From Shimia sagamensis (GTDB lineage Bacteria > Pseudomonadota > Alphaproteobacteria > Rhodobacterales > Rhodobacteraceae): a stretch of 64,000 nucleotides of DNA. Each line of letters opens with the position of its first letter. The first letter of the stretch is position 1. Shown one piece after another: positions 52,437-62,177 of the stretch. The notes beneath the pieces were generated by a model, which saw nothing but the letters and a program-made list of their open reading frames with translations, was not told the origin of the DNA and searched no databases. A program made the translations under genes and the position numbers. Location: positions 124,001 to 188,000 of the forward strand of contig NZ_FXTY01000007.1 of the NCBI RefSeq assembly GCF_900182745.1. Direction: 5' to 3'.

Positions 52437-53329
52437 CAGTGCAACTCCTCTTTGGCATAGAAACGATAGAGATCTTCGAGCCGTGGTGGCGTGATATCCA
52501 CATCCGCCACTGCACCGCCCATTTCCGCGATCTTGCGCAGCATCTCCATTTTGCCAGCGGCGTCGATCTCGATCTCCACAGAGGCACCGTTCATACGACG
52601 CCCGCCGGTGACTTGAACCAGCGCTTCGGCGTCCGCCGTGGCGCGCACACGCATCTTGGTGCGCAATCCAGCTTTGGCAGACAGACCTGCCAACGTGTCA
52701 TCGGCCACCAGATGGCCCTTGCGCATGATTGCAATGCGATCTGTACGCGCTTCCACCTCGGTTAGCGCATGGCTCGCAATCAGCACGGCACATCCTGCTG
52801 CAGCGAGCTCATCAATGATGGCATAGAGATCCTGGCGCGAAATCGGGTCAAGGCCACTGGTTGGCTCATCGAGCAGCGCAAGCTTAGGCTTACCCAATAG
52901 CACCTGCGCCAGGCCAAGACGCTGTCGCATGCCTTTGGAATAGGTGCCAATGCGCCGGTCCAGCGCATCCGCCAGCCCCACACGTTCCAGCAATCCGGCA
53001 ATATCTGCCTTTTGCCCCGCAAGCCGCGCAAACAGCGTCAGCTGCTCGCGCCCTGTCAAAGCCGGGTGAAAGCTCACTGCTTCCGGCAAAAACGCGGTAT
53101 CCGCCCGCGCCGCGCCGCTGCCCGGCTTGTGTCCCGCAATCTTCACACTGCCACTGCCCATTTTGGTCAGGCCCAACACGGTCTTGATCAGTGTCGACTT
53201 ACCTGCGCCATTGTGGCCCAAAAGAGCGACGCGCTCGCCCGCTGAGACCGTCAGGTCCACACCATGCAACACGCGTGTTTGACCTCGATCTTTCACAAGG
53301 CCTTGTATTTCTAGGATCTTATCCGTCAT
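52436..53329 (-). CDS. nosF: NosF, ABC transporter ATPase
   Basis: The ATPase that powers NosFY. The 297-residue protein has Walker A LLGHNGAGKSTLIKTVLGL near residue 35, signature YSKGMRQRLGLAQVLL (a relaxed ABC signature), and Walker B LALLDEPTSGLDP followed by the H-loop VLIASHALTE. A C-terminal regulatory part with a beta strand region lies after residue 215. The start overlaps the end of nosD by 11 bases. Confidence 0.94.
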   Translation of the reverse strand: MTDKILEIQGLVKDRGQTRVLHGVDLTVSAGERVALLGHNGAGKSTLIKTVLGLTKMGSGSVKIAGHKPGSGAARADTAFLPEAVSFHPALTGREQLTLFARLAGQKADIAGLLERVGLADALDRRIGTYSKGMRQRLGLAQVLLGKPKLALLDEPTSGLDPISRQDLYAIIDELAAAGCAVLIASHALTEVEARTDRIAIMRKGHLVADDTLAGLSAKAGLRTKMRVRATADAEALVQVTGGRRMNGASVEIEIDAAGKMEMLRKIAEMGGAVADVDITPPRLEDLYRFYAKEELH

Positions 53330-54581
53330 GTTCCACCTTCTCCGCCGCCGCTGGTCGGACTGGTTTCATCAAAGGGTGGCTGTCAATCACGCCCCCCGGC
53401 AACAATGCCGGAAAGGCCGATTGTGACCACCGCACCATCTGCACGGCTGGCGAGCCCAGCAGCATCTTTGCTGCCGGCTGGCTCCAGAGCACATGGTCCA
53501 TCGAGTCGTTTGGTCGATAAGGGCTGTCCGCAAACCCATCGCCGTTTACATCAAAAGCCGCATTGTCGCTCCAATAGTTGCCACGGCCGTCCTCAGACCA
53601 CTCATGCCACTTGGAGGAGACAAATTTCACCTGCGTACGGTTGCCAACAAAGGCGTTGCCAACAATCCGGTTGTCCGCGCTGCCAGCGGTAAAGTGGATG
53701 CCAATACCGCAGCCCTCAAACCAGTTGTCGGAAAAGTCATTCTTGTTGGAATTATACAGGAAGGTGCATTTTTCCTTGGCGCTCTTCACATAGTTCCCGG
53801 TGATCTCGCTGCGGTTGGCGTAGTTCAACATCACACCATGTTCTCGGTCGTTGATCGACACGTTGTCTTTGACCTTCACATAGGTCGAAAACATCACCGC
53901 AAAGCCCAAATCATTGCCGATCGACACATTGCCGACCACTTCGGAGCGGTCCACATACATATAGTGCACGGCAAAACGCAGCTCGCGCATCTGATTATTG
54001 CGGAAGATGTTACGCTTGCTGGAATTTACAAAAATCCCGTCGCGGCCCCATTGGATGTCATTGTTCTCAACAATCGAACCCGGCGCGTTCCACACATAAA
54101 TACCGTTGCCACGCCGGTTCATCAACCGGTCCTGACGCCCCTCAATACGGTTGCCCGCCACTAGCGAGTCCTTCGCTCCGTGAATATCAATACCGTAGAG
54201 GTTGCCCAGCAGCACATTGTCCAAAATCTGCGGTGCCTTTGCGGTCTTTTTTAACTGAATGCCGCTGTCGATGTCTTCATGGCGATCGCCAGAGCCAACA
54301 ACAGTGAGTCCGCGCACCACCACGTCATTGCCGGTAACCGTAATCACCGACCCGTTGCCTTGCCCATCAAGGGTGGCATGGCCTTGACCATCCAGCGTCA
54401 CAGCTTTCTCCAGCACCACGGTCTCATTGTAAGTGCCGGCAGCGAGGCGAAGGACGTCACCGTCCTCCGCCTGCGCCAATATCTCGGAAATGGCCCCGTC
54501 CCGCAGCGGCACGTCCCAGTCAGCCGCCGAAACAGCGGAGGCCAACAGAGCAAACACAGCAGAAAGGGACCATTTCATCAT
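53319..54581 (-). CDS. nosD: NosD, periplasmic copper-site maturation protein
   Basis: A beta-helix protein that delivers sulfur or copper to NosZ for the CuZ centre. The 420-residue protein has a signal peptide (MMKWSLSAVFALLASAVSA) and many repeated right-handed beta-helix turns of the N-x-I/V-x-x-N type, as in NGIYVWNAPGSIVENNDI and IFRNNQMRELRFAVHYMY. Two ATG codons (54581 and 54578) could start it. It begins three bases after the nosZ stop. Confidence 0.94.
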   Translation of the reverse strand: MMKWSLSAVFALLASAVSAADWDVPLRDGAISEILAQAEDGDVLRLAAGTYNETVVLEKAVTLDGQGHATLDGQGNGSVITVTGNDVVVRGLTVVGSGDRHEDIDSGIQLKKTAKAPQILDNVLLGNLYGIDIHGAKDSLVAGNRIEGRQDRLMNRRGNGIYVWNAPGSIVENNDIQWGRDGIFVNSSKRNIFRNNQMRELRFAVHYMYVDRSEVVGNVSIGNDLGFAVMFSTYVKVKDNVSINDREHGVMLNYANRSEITGNYVKSAKEKCTFLYNSNKNDFSDNWFEGCGIGIHFTAGSADNRIVGNAFVGNRTQVKFVSSKWHEWSEDGRGNYWSDNAAFDVNGDGFADSPYRPNDSMDHVLWSQPAAKMLLGSPAVQMVRWSQSAFPALLPGGVIDSHPLMKPVRPAAAEKVEHDG

Positions 54582-54584
54582 GAC

Positions 54585-56492
54585 TTATGCGCCTTTTGGC
54601 TCAACAAACATCCGGCCGCGCATTTCCATGTGAAGCGCGTGGCAGAACCACTGGCAGTAGAACCAGTGTACACCAGGACGGCTGGCCACGAAGGTCACAG
54701 AGGCGGTCGCCTGTGGGCCCACTTCCATAGCCACACCGAAGTTCGCCATACAGAAGCCGTGGGTCAGATCGTCAATGTCATCCAGGTTGGTGACATAAAC
54801 GGTGACTTCGTCGCCTTCTTTTACCGTGAAGTCTTCCAGCGAGAAGTTTGGCGCCTGGCTCGACATGTAGACGCGAACCTTGTTGCCGTCACGGATAACC
54901 GAGTCCTGCCAATCGTCAAGGTCAACACCATCCGCTTCGGCCTGTTTGCGCGCATCGTCCCAAATCGGGTCGTTGCGGTCATAGGCGTTTTTCGGGTTCA
55001 CGATGTCGCGACGCACGATGATGCTGTCATGTGGTTCAGCAAAGGTTGGACCGTCGTGAACAACTTCCATCGAGGAACCGGTGATGTCGATCAACTGCTC
55101 GTTCTCTGGCTTCAGAGGACCAACGTTCAGGAACCGGTCTTTGGAGAACTTGTTCATCGAGACCAGCCACTTGCCGTCGGCGTCCTTGGTTTCACCCATG
55201 GAGGTCGAGTTGTGGCCCGGCTGATAGTGCACGTCCACTTTCTCAAGGATCGGATCCACATCTTCACCAGCATACTGTTTCACAGCCGCTTCAAGGTTCC
55301 ATTTCACAACCTGAGAGTCCAAGAACAGTGTGGTGAAGCAGTTGCCCTGACCGTCATATGCGGTGTGAAGCGGACCAAGACCCAACTGTGGTTCTGCCAC
55401 AATGGCGGAGCGTGGATCTGCGTCTTCTTCAAACAGTGCGTCCAGCTTGGTCACATCCATCACCGATACGGTTGGCGACAGTTTACCAGCGATACAAACG
55501 TGTTTGCCATCTGGTGCTGTGTTGATGCCGTGTGGGCTGTTCGGGATCGGAATGTAGCGGGTGTATTTCTTGTTGGAGCCCTTGCGGCCATCCACAATCT
55601 TCACACCGTTCAGTTCCTGATAATCACCGGTCTCGATCGCTTTCTCGATTTCCTTGAGGTTGAACACAACCACGTGGTCGAGCTCGCTCTCGGTCATCTC
55701 CGCCAGGTTCATACCCATTTCGGAGTTGTAGGAGGTCGAGAAGGCATATTTGCCCTGATAATCACAGTCGGTGTTGTCCAAGTTGCCGGACACCATCACC
55801 TGCCAGGCGATCTCCATCGTGTCACCGTCAATCGCGGTGTAGATATTGGTGTATTTGTCAGGCTCGTTCAGGATCGACCCGTCGTTCACCAGCGGTGCTT
55901 CGTGCTCACCATTGGCAAAGACATAACCCGTGCGCGGATATTTCTGCGGACGCAGACCATGGATGTCATGCGCGTTGGGGATCTCAATGATCTTGTCACA
56001 CTTCATGATGTCCACACGCACGCGCGCAACACGGGTGTTGGCTTTGTCGTTCATGAACAGGTAACGGCCGTCATAGGTGCCGTCAGTGAACGACATATGC
56101 GGGTGGTGCAAGTCGCCGTTGTCGTAGGTTTTTTTGCCATTGGCCGCAAGGAATTCCTTGGTCTTGTCGGTCAGACCTTCGGTCAGAATCTTCAGCGATT
56201 CATTGGTCTGGCCCCAGCCCGTGGCAGAGCAGCGGTTGAACACCGGAACCCGCATCAGCTCACGCATGGACGGCACCCCAAGGACACGCATCTCACCGGC
56301 CTGACCGGAAGACCAGAAGCCGTAGTATTCATCGAGCTCGCCTGGCGCCATGGACGCTTTTCCGGACGCAGCAGCGGGGCTTGCGCCACCAACCAGCGAA
56401 CCAACACCAGTACCGGCCAAAACTGCGCCGGTGGCTGCTGCCCCCATTACGCCGCGACGGCTCACTTTCATGTTTTTCAGGTCTTCAGACAT
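54585..56492 (-). CDS. nosZ: nitrous oxide reductase NosZ (clade I, Tat-exported)
   Basis: Reduces N2O to N2 in the periplasm. The 635-residue protein has a Tat signal ([16 protein letters not shown]) at residues 9-24, marking clade I. The seven-blade propeller that holds CuZ follows, with His-bearing stretches such as [23 protein letters not shown] and [11 protein letters not shown]. The C-terminal cupredoxin holds CuA in C613-x3-C617-x3-H621-x2-M624. AAGGAGGGAACA precedes the ATG. It lies 18 bases after nosR. All parts appear intact. Confidence 0.97.
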   Translation of the reverse strand: MSEDLKNMKVSRRGVMGAAATGAVLAGTGVGSLVGGASPAAASGKASMAPGELDEYYGFWSSGQAGEMRVLGVPSMRELMRVPVFNRCSATGWGQTNESLKILTEGLTDKTKEFLAANGKKTYDNGDLHHPHMSFTDGTYDGRYLFMNDKANTRVARVRVDIMKCDKIIEIPNAHDIHGLRPQKYPRTGYVFANGEHEAPLVNDGSILNEPDKYTNIYTAIDGDTMEIAWQVMVSGNLDNTDCDYQGKYAFSTSYNSEMGMNLAEMTESELDHVVVFNLKEIEKAIETGDYQELNGVKIVDGRKGSNKKYTRYIPIPNSPHGINTAPDGKHVCIAGKLSPTVSVMDVTKLDALFEEDADPRSAIVAEPQLGLGPLHTAYDGQGNCFTTLFLDSQVVKWNLEAAVKQYAGEDVDPILEKVDVHYQPGHNSTSMGETKDADGKWLVSMNKFSKDRFLNVGPLKPENEQLIDITGSSMEVVHDGPTFAEPHDSIIVRRDIVNPKNAYDRNDPIWDDARKQAEADGVDLDDWQDSVIRDGNKVRVYMSSQAPNFSLEDFTVKEGDEVTVYVTNLDDIDDLTHGFCMANFGVAMEVGPQATASVTFVASRPGVHWFYCQWFCHALHMEMRGRMFVEPKGA

Positions 56493-56510
56493 TGTTCCCT
56501 CCTTAAAGGT

Positions 56511-58685
56511 TTATGCAGTCTTTGCATTTGGATGATTGGCCGGAGCAGATTTCTTAGGAATCTTGATCTCAGCCGAGCCCGTTTTCTCGCGCCGTTTCAG
56601 CTGACGGATCACAACAGGACATTTGGTTTCGCTCTGATAGAGCACCTGACAATGCAGGCAGTTCACGCATTCATTGGGGTTGATTTCCCCGGTTGGGTGA
56701 ATGGCCTGTACCGGGCATTCATTGGCACAGGTCTGGCACGGGCTACCGCACTCTTTGTAGCGACGCAGCCAATCAAACATGCGCATACGCGCAGGGATCG
56801 CGAGTGCCCCACCCAGTGGGCACAGGTAGCGGCAGTAGAAGCGTTCAATGAACAGCCCCGCCACCAGCAACGATCCGGCAAACACAACAAACGGCCAGTC
56901 ACGTACAAATTTCAGAATGATCGCAGTTTTGAACGGCTCGACTTCGGCCAGTTGCTCCGCAGTTTCCAAAGACGCCAGCGACACGCCAAACAATCCAAGG
57001 AAGATCATATATTTAATCGGCCACAGGCGCTCATGCAGCCCCCAGGGCAGGGTCCATTGCGGCACTTTGAAGAAGCGCGCAATTTGATTGGTCAGCTCTT
57101 GCAGCGCGCCAAACGGGCACAGCCAGCCACAGTAGGCCCCACGGCCCCAGAACAGCAGCGCCGCAGCAATGGCAAACCATTGGATAAACACCAGCGGGTC
57201 CATCAAGAACGCATCCCAAGTGAAGCCCGAGCGCATACTGTTGGCCAGTGCCATGATGTTGACGACCGACAGCTGTGCGTTGGCGTACCAACCGATGAAG
57301 AACAGTGTGAAGGTCAGATAACCAATGCGGAACCAGTAGAACCGACGCGCTTTCCAAGTGGCTTGAAATTGGAAGAAGAAGACCGCGGTCAACACCAGAA
57401 GCATCACGCCCAAAACGGCGATTTCTGTGGTCTTGTCCTTCCAGATGCGTTGCCACAACGCAGCCTTGGCTGCGGCTTCATCCGCAGCACTGTCCACAAC
57501 AGGCGCAACCGGCAATGGCAGCAGGTAGTCATCTGGAAGACGATAACCCAGATCCCATGTCAGGAACACGCGGTCCAGTGCGCCCACCGAGCGTTGGACC
57601 AACAGCTGCAGGCGGAACGGCTTCGCCGGATCAAACTCCGAGTCGGCTGGAATTTTGTAGAGTTCGAGCTCAACAAAACTCGGGCTATCGGCGGTTGCCA
57701 GTGCCCGCAACCGGCGGTGCTGTTTGTCAAAGAACCGCACCGAGTTGTCGCCTTGGATCAGCTGGATGCGGTCAAAGATACCGCCGCGCACGTAACCGGA
57801 ACCTTTGAAGCTGTATTTGCCTCGGCCCAGCACCAGAATAGCATGTTCACCTTCGTCCAGCCATTCAACAAGGTTTTCATATTCATTGTCGCCAAGCAAG
57901 CTGCGGCCAATCGACGGCACAGACACCAGTGCCATATGCATGTCGATAAACGTGTCGTCCGGCTCGCCTTTTTCGGGACGTTTGGCGGCGCGTTCATCAT
58001 CCATCTCAGCAAAGGCTTGGTTGACCTGCCCCACGTCCAGCGTCATGCGCCGCACAGAGCCGTCTCCCGCCAATGTGGTCCAGTCCTGCACCGCGTCATT
58101 GGCCATGTCCAAGTCACGCTTCGGGCCGGTTTCTTGCACCGCAAGCCCACCCAAGCCCAAGGCCCGCGCCACTTTGATGCCGCCGCGCACCAAACTGTCG
58201 TCAATGATCATAATGGTTACGGTGGCACCGGAGATGATATCGAGATCATGCCCCTCGCCGCCTGTTTCCGCCTCAACCTTAAGGTCAAGACCAGCGTAAC
58301 CTTCGGTCAGCGTCACCATTTTGCTGTTGGGAATACCAATCAACACAATTGGCTCGCTGTGTTTCACCAGCTTCACACCGGTCAACACTGCATCGTCGTC
58401 AATGGCTGCGACAACATGGATCGGCTTGCCCGAATAGCCAGTGGTGCCGACAAAATCAGAGGTCAAAAACGCCCAAGCCACGGTCTCGCCGCCCTTGAGC
58501 ACAGGCGCGACTTTCACGTCCTCGCGCACCGGGCCAAACGCGTCGGCCCCCTCTGCCAGTTCGGCAGGATCTAACTCTGTTAGGAAAGACGCCAGGCTGT
58601 CGGCTTTGGCTACATCTGCCATCATGAGCCCAAAGGCACAGACAATTGCAGACACCCAGGTCGTAAATGCGCGCTTCACAATCAC
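56511..58685 (-). CDS. nosR: NosR, FMN and iron-sulfur electron donor to NosZ (GTG start)
   Basis: A membrane regulator and electron-transfer protein for nitrous oxide reduction, 724 residues. A signal peptide is followed by a periplasmic FMN domain with SGATVT at 152-157, where Thr157 should carry the FMN added by NosX. About six membrane helices follow, with CGWLCPFG and CRYLCPLG motifs, and a cytoplasmic ferredoxin tail with CGSPCQTCANECP and CVNCLHCQVLYQSETKCP for two 4Fe-4S clusters. The start is GTG at 58683-58685 after AAGGAGGTG. It overlaps the upstream gene's stop by four bases (GTGA). Confidence 0.96.
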   Translation of the reverse strand: MIVKRAFTTWVSAIVCAFGLMMADVAKADSLASFLTELDPAELAEGADAFGPVREDVKVAPVLKGGETVAWAFLTSDFVGTTGYSGKPIHVVAAIDDDAVLTGVKLVKHSEPIVLIGIPNSKMVTLTEGYAGLDLKVEAETGGEGHDLDIISGATVTIMIIDDSLVRGGIKVARALGLGGLAVQETGPKRDLDMANDAVQDWTTLAGDGSVRRMTLDVGQVNQAFAEMDDERAAKRPEKGEPDDTFIDMHMALVSVPSIGRSLLGDNEYENLVEWLDEGEHAILVLGRGKYSFKGSGYVRGGIFDRIQLIQGDNSVRFFDKQHRRLRALATADSPSFVELELYKIPADSEFDPAKPFRLQLLVQRSVGALDRVFLTWDLGYRLPDDYLLPLPVAPVVDSAADEAAAKAALWQRIWKDKTTEIAVLGVMLLVLTAVFFFQFQATWKARRFYWFRIGYLTFTLFFIGWYANAQLSVVNIMALANSMRSGFTWDAFLMDPLVFIQWFAIAAALLFWGRGAYCGWLCPFGALQELTNQIARFFKVPQWTLPWGLHERLWPIKYMIFLGLFGVSLASLETAEQLAEVEPFKTAIILKFVRDWPFVVFAGSLLVAGLFIERFYCRYLCPLGGALAIPARMRMFDWLRRYKECGSPCQTCANECPVQAIHPTGEINPNECVNCLHCQVLYQSETKCPVVIRQLKRREKTGSAEIKIPKKSAPANHPNAKTA

Positions 58686-59167
58686 AGCGCACCTCCTTCT
58701 GTCGGGTTCGCTGTCATCACATGGCCCACGCGGGCCATTTCATTTTTACGCTGGGGCGCCAATGGCGGCCCCCGGGTCATCGGGCGCTCCCACGCCTTGC
58801 TGACGAACACTGCCACGTCTGCCTCATCAATCGCCAGCAACGCAGCAAAGGCAACGCTCCCGTCGATTGTGGAAACACCGGGGTCAATCCCTGCCACGCC
58901 TGCACAAGTCACACACGTTAGACATTTTGGACACCCGCCATGCGCTGGGGATTGAGGGGTACGTTCTTCAACGGTCCCATCGTCAAGCAGCCGCACAAAT
59001 ACCGGGCCAGCCTCCGCGCAAATCTCAATCCAATCTGCCCCAACGTCTGCCCCAGACCGCGCATGTGCCATGGTCGGCGACACCAGCTGTAACACCAGCC
59101 CGACCACGGCCAAAAGACCGATCAAAGATCGGCCAAGGCGGGAATTGGCTGGCGACTCAAAAGACAT
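58682..59167 (-). CDS. Cys-rich secreted protein leading the nos operon (DUF2946-like)
   Basis: A 161-residue protein with a signal peptide (MSFESPANSRLG...SPTMAHA) and a central cysteine cluster HGGCPKCLTCVTCAG, four Cys in CxxCxxCxxC form, much like DUF2946 proteins that are often near metal-trafficking genes. Its stop overlaps the nosR start (GTGA). Start choice: the FNR-type box centred at 59233.5 predicts a transcript start near 59192, so the ATG at 59165-59167 is the first good start, while in-frame starts at 59203 and 59215 would lie upstream of the mRNA. A role in copper supply for NosZ is inference. Confidence 0.8.
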   Translation of the reverse strand: MSFESPANSRLGRSLIGLLAVVGLVLQLVSPTMAHARSGADVGADWIEICAEAGPVFVRLLDDGTVEERTPQSPAHGGCPKCLTCVTCAGVAGIDPGVSTIDGSVAFAALLAIDEADVAVFVSKAWERPMTRGPPLAPQRKNEMARVGHVMTANPTEGGAL

Positions 59168-59226
59168 AAGGGGTCTCAGGAAAGTTTCTAACGCCCTCTC
59201 CATAGGCGTCCGCACATCTCCGCGTC

Positions 59227-59240
59227 TTGATCGATATCAA
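59227..59240 (-). promoter_or_regulatory. FNR/Dnr-type box controlling the nos operon
   Basis: A perfect palindrome TTGAT-CGAT-ATCAA. Its centre is about 66 bases from the chosen start of the first nos-operon gene, so a transcript starting 41.5 bases after it would have a leader of about 25 bases. It fits activation by FNR, DnrD or NnrR under low oxygen or NO. Confidence 0.85.
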
Positions 59241-59457
59241 GCTTTCACATTTCTTGCGCCAAACTTCCAACACACAACCCACCTGCCGATCCAAACCAAA
59301 ACGGATCTCCATAAACATCAACCCTGGCGTAGGAAATTTCAACAAAATCCCTGCTAAATGCCTGATTTTATTTCTCTTACATTCGCCACCTCCGTCTGCA
59401 CCGATTAGCGCCTCTTTAACGCGCAGAACTCTACGAAAGGGTCAGAAGGAGTGCGCA

Positions 59458-61938
59458 ATGACAACTTATACGGGTTATTTGGTTAGTCTCGACGTGGGAT
59501 CAAACGGACTGGGAACAAGCGACGAAATCGACGGCAGTCTTGGCGAAAACACCATTTTTACGCAGCAGGACATGCCAATTGGTTCAGGCTCCGTGACCTT
59601 TCCGGCTCTCGGCACAGTCACTGGTACGTTTTATGCACAGAGCGGCCAGGCCTATTTTGTCCCTGACGACTCAGAGGTCGATCCAGGCGACAGCCTTGGC
59701 TACATCGACACTTTTTCCGACGTCATCAACGGTAGCAGCGGCGATGACAACATCTGGGTGTGGGCCGACAGCGACGACGTGATCCACGACACCGACGGCG
59801 ACATCTACGACGCCTCCGGCGACGACATCATTTACGCCGGAAGCGGTGACGACTCGGTTGTCTTTGGGGACGGAAACGACAGCATTTACGGCGAATCTGG
59901 CAATGACCAGATTGGCCTGTGGACCACCGGATCCGGCGACAACCGTCTCGACGGTGGCGCAGGCAACGACACCATCATTGGTGGCGACGGCAATGACAAC
60001 ATCATCGGCGGTGACGGGGACGATGTGCTGTATGGGGCGAGCGGCGCTGATACATTTTCCGGCGGTGCAGGCTCCGATGAGTTCTGGATCACGGACGACC
60101 ATGACTATGCCCTTATAGACGGCGGCAACGACGCCAGCGGTTGGGACCTCGTTGGGTTTTCAAACTGGGAAAGCACCCAAGGCGTGGATGTCACTTTTTC
60201 AGGAGACAAGGCGGGCACGTTTGACTTTGGCGGTACCACAACCCACGGTTCTTTCACGGAAATCGAGCACATTGTTGGCACTAACTACGCCGACAGCATT
60301 GACGCTTCAGCGGATTCCACAAATCTAACGCTCGAAGGCTTCGACGGGGATGACTCCATCACCGGCAGCACAGGCAACAACTACATCTACGGTGGCGCCG
60401 GTGACGACACCATCACCGGCGGTGGAGGAGACGACAAGCTGTTTGGTGGCGATGGCAACGACGTCTTTAACGTGCATGCCGTTGTGCAACCCGAAGAGCT
60501 CGACGATGACGACTTTGAGGTAGGAGGATTGGAAGTCGGAGGATTTGACTTAAGTGGCTTTGGTGAAGTTGAGCCTGCCATCGCAGAAATTCCAAGTATC
60601 GACGTGTATGATGAACCTTTGGAAGATGACGCTGCCGACGACGAGCCCGATGATGAGCTCGAACTTGGCGACGATGATGAGATAGATGATGAGGAAGCCG
60701 ACGACGGGACCAATGATATAGTCCACGTCGACGGCGGTGGATGGTGGGACACCCTCTCGTTCCACGAAGGCACATCTACATCCGGCGTCACTGTAACCTA
60801 TACCGGAAATTCTGAAGGTAACTTTGGCCTCGAAGGCGTGGACGGCACGTTCACCAGCATTGAAGCCCTGCGCACCACCGAGAACGCGGACTTTATCGAT
60901 GGCTCCGTGTCCTTCGAAAGTGCGCTCATGGTCACAGGGGATGGCAACGACACGGTGATCGGCACACATGGTGATGATGAAATTTGGGCCGGTGGGGACA
61001 ACGATCTCATTAACGCCAGTTCAGGCGACGACACTATAGGGGGCGGTGCCGGGAGCGACACAATCACGGGTGGCACAGGCAGCGACTCATTTGTGATCGA
61101 AGACAATGATGGCTTTGACGTCATCACCGACTTCACAATGGATGACCGGCAGACCGACCAACTCGACGTTAGCGAGTTGACCAATGAGGACGGTGAGCCG
61201 GTTCAGGTCAGCGACGTCGACGTCTCAAGTGACAACATCGGGAATGCGATCCTGTCATTCCCCAATGGAGAGGCTGTGAAACTGCAAGGTATTCAGGCCT
61301 CTTCCATAAACAACAGTACCTTGATCGAAATGGGCATCCCCTGCTTCACGGCAGGCGTGATGATTGCCACACCGAATGGGGAGGTCCCCATCGATCACCT
61401 GCATGTGGGAGATTTGGTTCAGACCTTGGATCACGGTCCGCAACCAATTGTCTGGATTGGCAAACGGCACCTGGGCCTAGCCGAGTTGATTGCTTTCCCC
61501 AAACTGCGCCCCGTGTTCATTCGCGAAGGTGCGCTGGGCAACAGCCGCGACATGCTGGTCTCGCCGCAACATGGTATGGTCACAACCCAAGGAGGGGACA
61601 CGCCGCAATTGGCCCGCGCCATTCATCTGGCTCGTAACGGCGGACCCGGCTTTCGCATCGCCCTTGGAGTTCAGGAGGTGACCTACTACCATCTGATGTT
61701 GGAGCGGCACGAAATCATCATGGCCGACGGTGCTCCCACCGAGAGCTTCTATCCGGGCCCCATGGCCATGGGCTCGCTGCGCACCGATGAGCGTCGTGAG
61801 ATTACCCATTTGTTCCCAGAACTGCTGACCCTTCCCGGCGTGTCCGCTTACGGTCCAACCGCCCGTGGCTTCCTCAAATCTCGGGAACTGTCACGTGACA
61901 CCGCGGCACTGTTTGAGCCGGTGCGCGCCTTGACGTAA
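59458..61938 (+). CDS. RTX-repeat calcium-binding protein with C-terminal Hint domain
   Basis: An 826-residue protein of the type seen in Roseobacter genomes. Residues from about 90 hold RTX-like nonapeptides (GGxGxDxxx), for example GGAGNDTIIGGDGNDNIIGG and, later, GGAGSDTITGGTGSD near residue 535. Residues about 347-420 form a strongly acidic insert rich in Asp and Glu. Cys629 (CFTAGVMIATPNG) begins a Hint_2 hedgehog/intein domain with SPQHGM and a late ERHEII. It is likely exported by a type I system and may self-process at Cys629. AGAAGGAG precedes the ATG at 59458. Confidence 0.9.
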   Translation: MTTYTGYLVSLDVGSNGLGTSDEIDGSLGENTIFTQQDMPIGSGSVTFPALGTVTGTFYAQSGQAYFVPDDSEVDPGDSLGYIDTFSDVINGSSGDDNIWVWADSDDVIHDTDGDIYDASGDDIIYAGSGDDSVVFGDGNDSIYGESGNDQIGLWTTGSGDNRLDGGAGNDTIIGGDGNDNIIGGDGDDVLYGASGADTFSGGAGSDEFWITDDHDYALIDGGNDASGWDLVGFSNWESTQGVDVTFSGDKAGTFDFGGTTTHGSFTEIEHIVGTNYADSIDASADSTNLTLEGFDGDDSITGSTGNNYIYGGAGDDTITGGGGDDKLFGGDGNDVFNVHAVVQPEELDDDDFEVGGLEVGGFDLSGFGEVEPAIAEIPSIDVYDEPLEDDAADDEPDDELELGDDDEIDDEEADDGTNDIVHVDGGGWWDTLSFHEGTSTSGVTVTYTGNSEGNFGLEGVDGTFTSIEALRTTENADFIDGSVSFESALMVTGDGNDTVIGTHGDDEIWAGGDNDLINASSGDDTIGGGAGSDTITGGTGSDSFVIEDNDGFDVITDFTMDDRQTDQLDVSELTNEDGEPVQVSDVDVSSDNIGNAILSFPNGEAVKLQGIQASSINNSTLIEMGIPCFTAGVMIATPNGEVPIDHLHVGDLVQTLDHGPQPIVWIGKRHLGLAELIAFPKLRPVFIREGALGNSRDMLVSPQHGMVTTQGGDTPQLARAIHLARNGGPGFRIALGVQEVTYYHLMLERHEIIMADGAPTESFYPGPMAMGSLRTDERREITHLFPELLTLPGVSAYGPTARGFLKSRELSRDTAALFEPVRALT

Positions 61939-61949
61939 TCGCAAAAGAA

Positions 61950-61974
61950 CCGGCAGCCAATGCAAGGCTGCCGG
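61950..61974 (+). terminator. terminator of the RTX-Hint gene
   Basis: CCGGCAGCC (61950-61958), seven bases, GGCTGCCGG (61966-61974), starting 11 bases after the stop. A short GCTATTGTT tail follows. The remaining 61975-62177 contains no gene that could be recognised. Confidence 0.75.
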
Positions 61975-62177
61975 GCTATTGTTCAGCCAAAAATGAACAA
62001 AACTACGCACCTCCGCAAAACAGACGTGATACCGACGCAATACCGACATTCCAAAAGCCATGTGTTAACGCTTGACCTTCCCGCCGCAGGTACCTGTATG
62101 CACACGCTTACCGAACCGTCCAAGGGCCGGCCAAGACCAGAGCGTCCGCTACGCCAAAACCCAGAGCGCCGAGGAGT

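Noticed and set aside
54279-58574. An open frame of 1431 codons on the + strand, antisense to nosD, nosZ and nosR
   Set aside because: It is a mirror of strongly biased codons in real nos genes. The translation is rich in His, Arg and Gln, has no domain, and the nos frames on the other strand have full catalytic motifs.
60480-60720. Low-complexity acidic stretch as a possible frameshift or insertion in the RTX gene
   Set aside because: The reading frame continues cleanly through it into further RTX repeats and the Hint domain, so it is a real acidic insert.
62063-62080. TTAACGCTTGACC as promoter or CtrA half-site after the RTX-Hint gene
   Set aside because: Only a half-site, and no gene start lies downstream on that strand.
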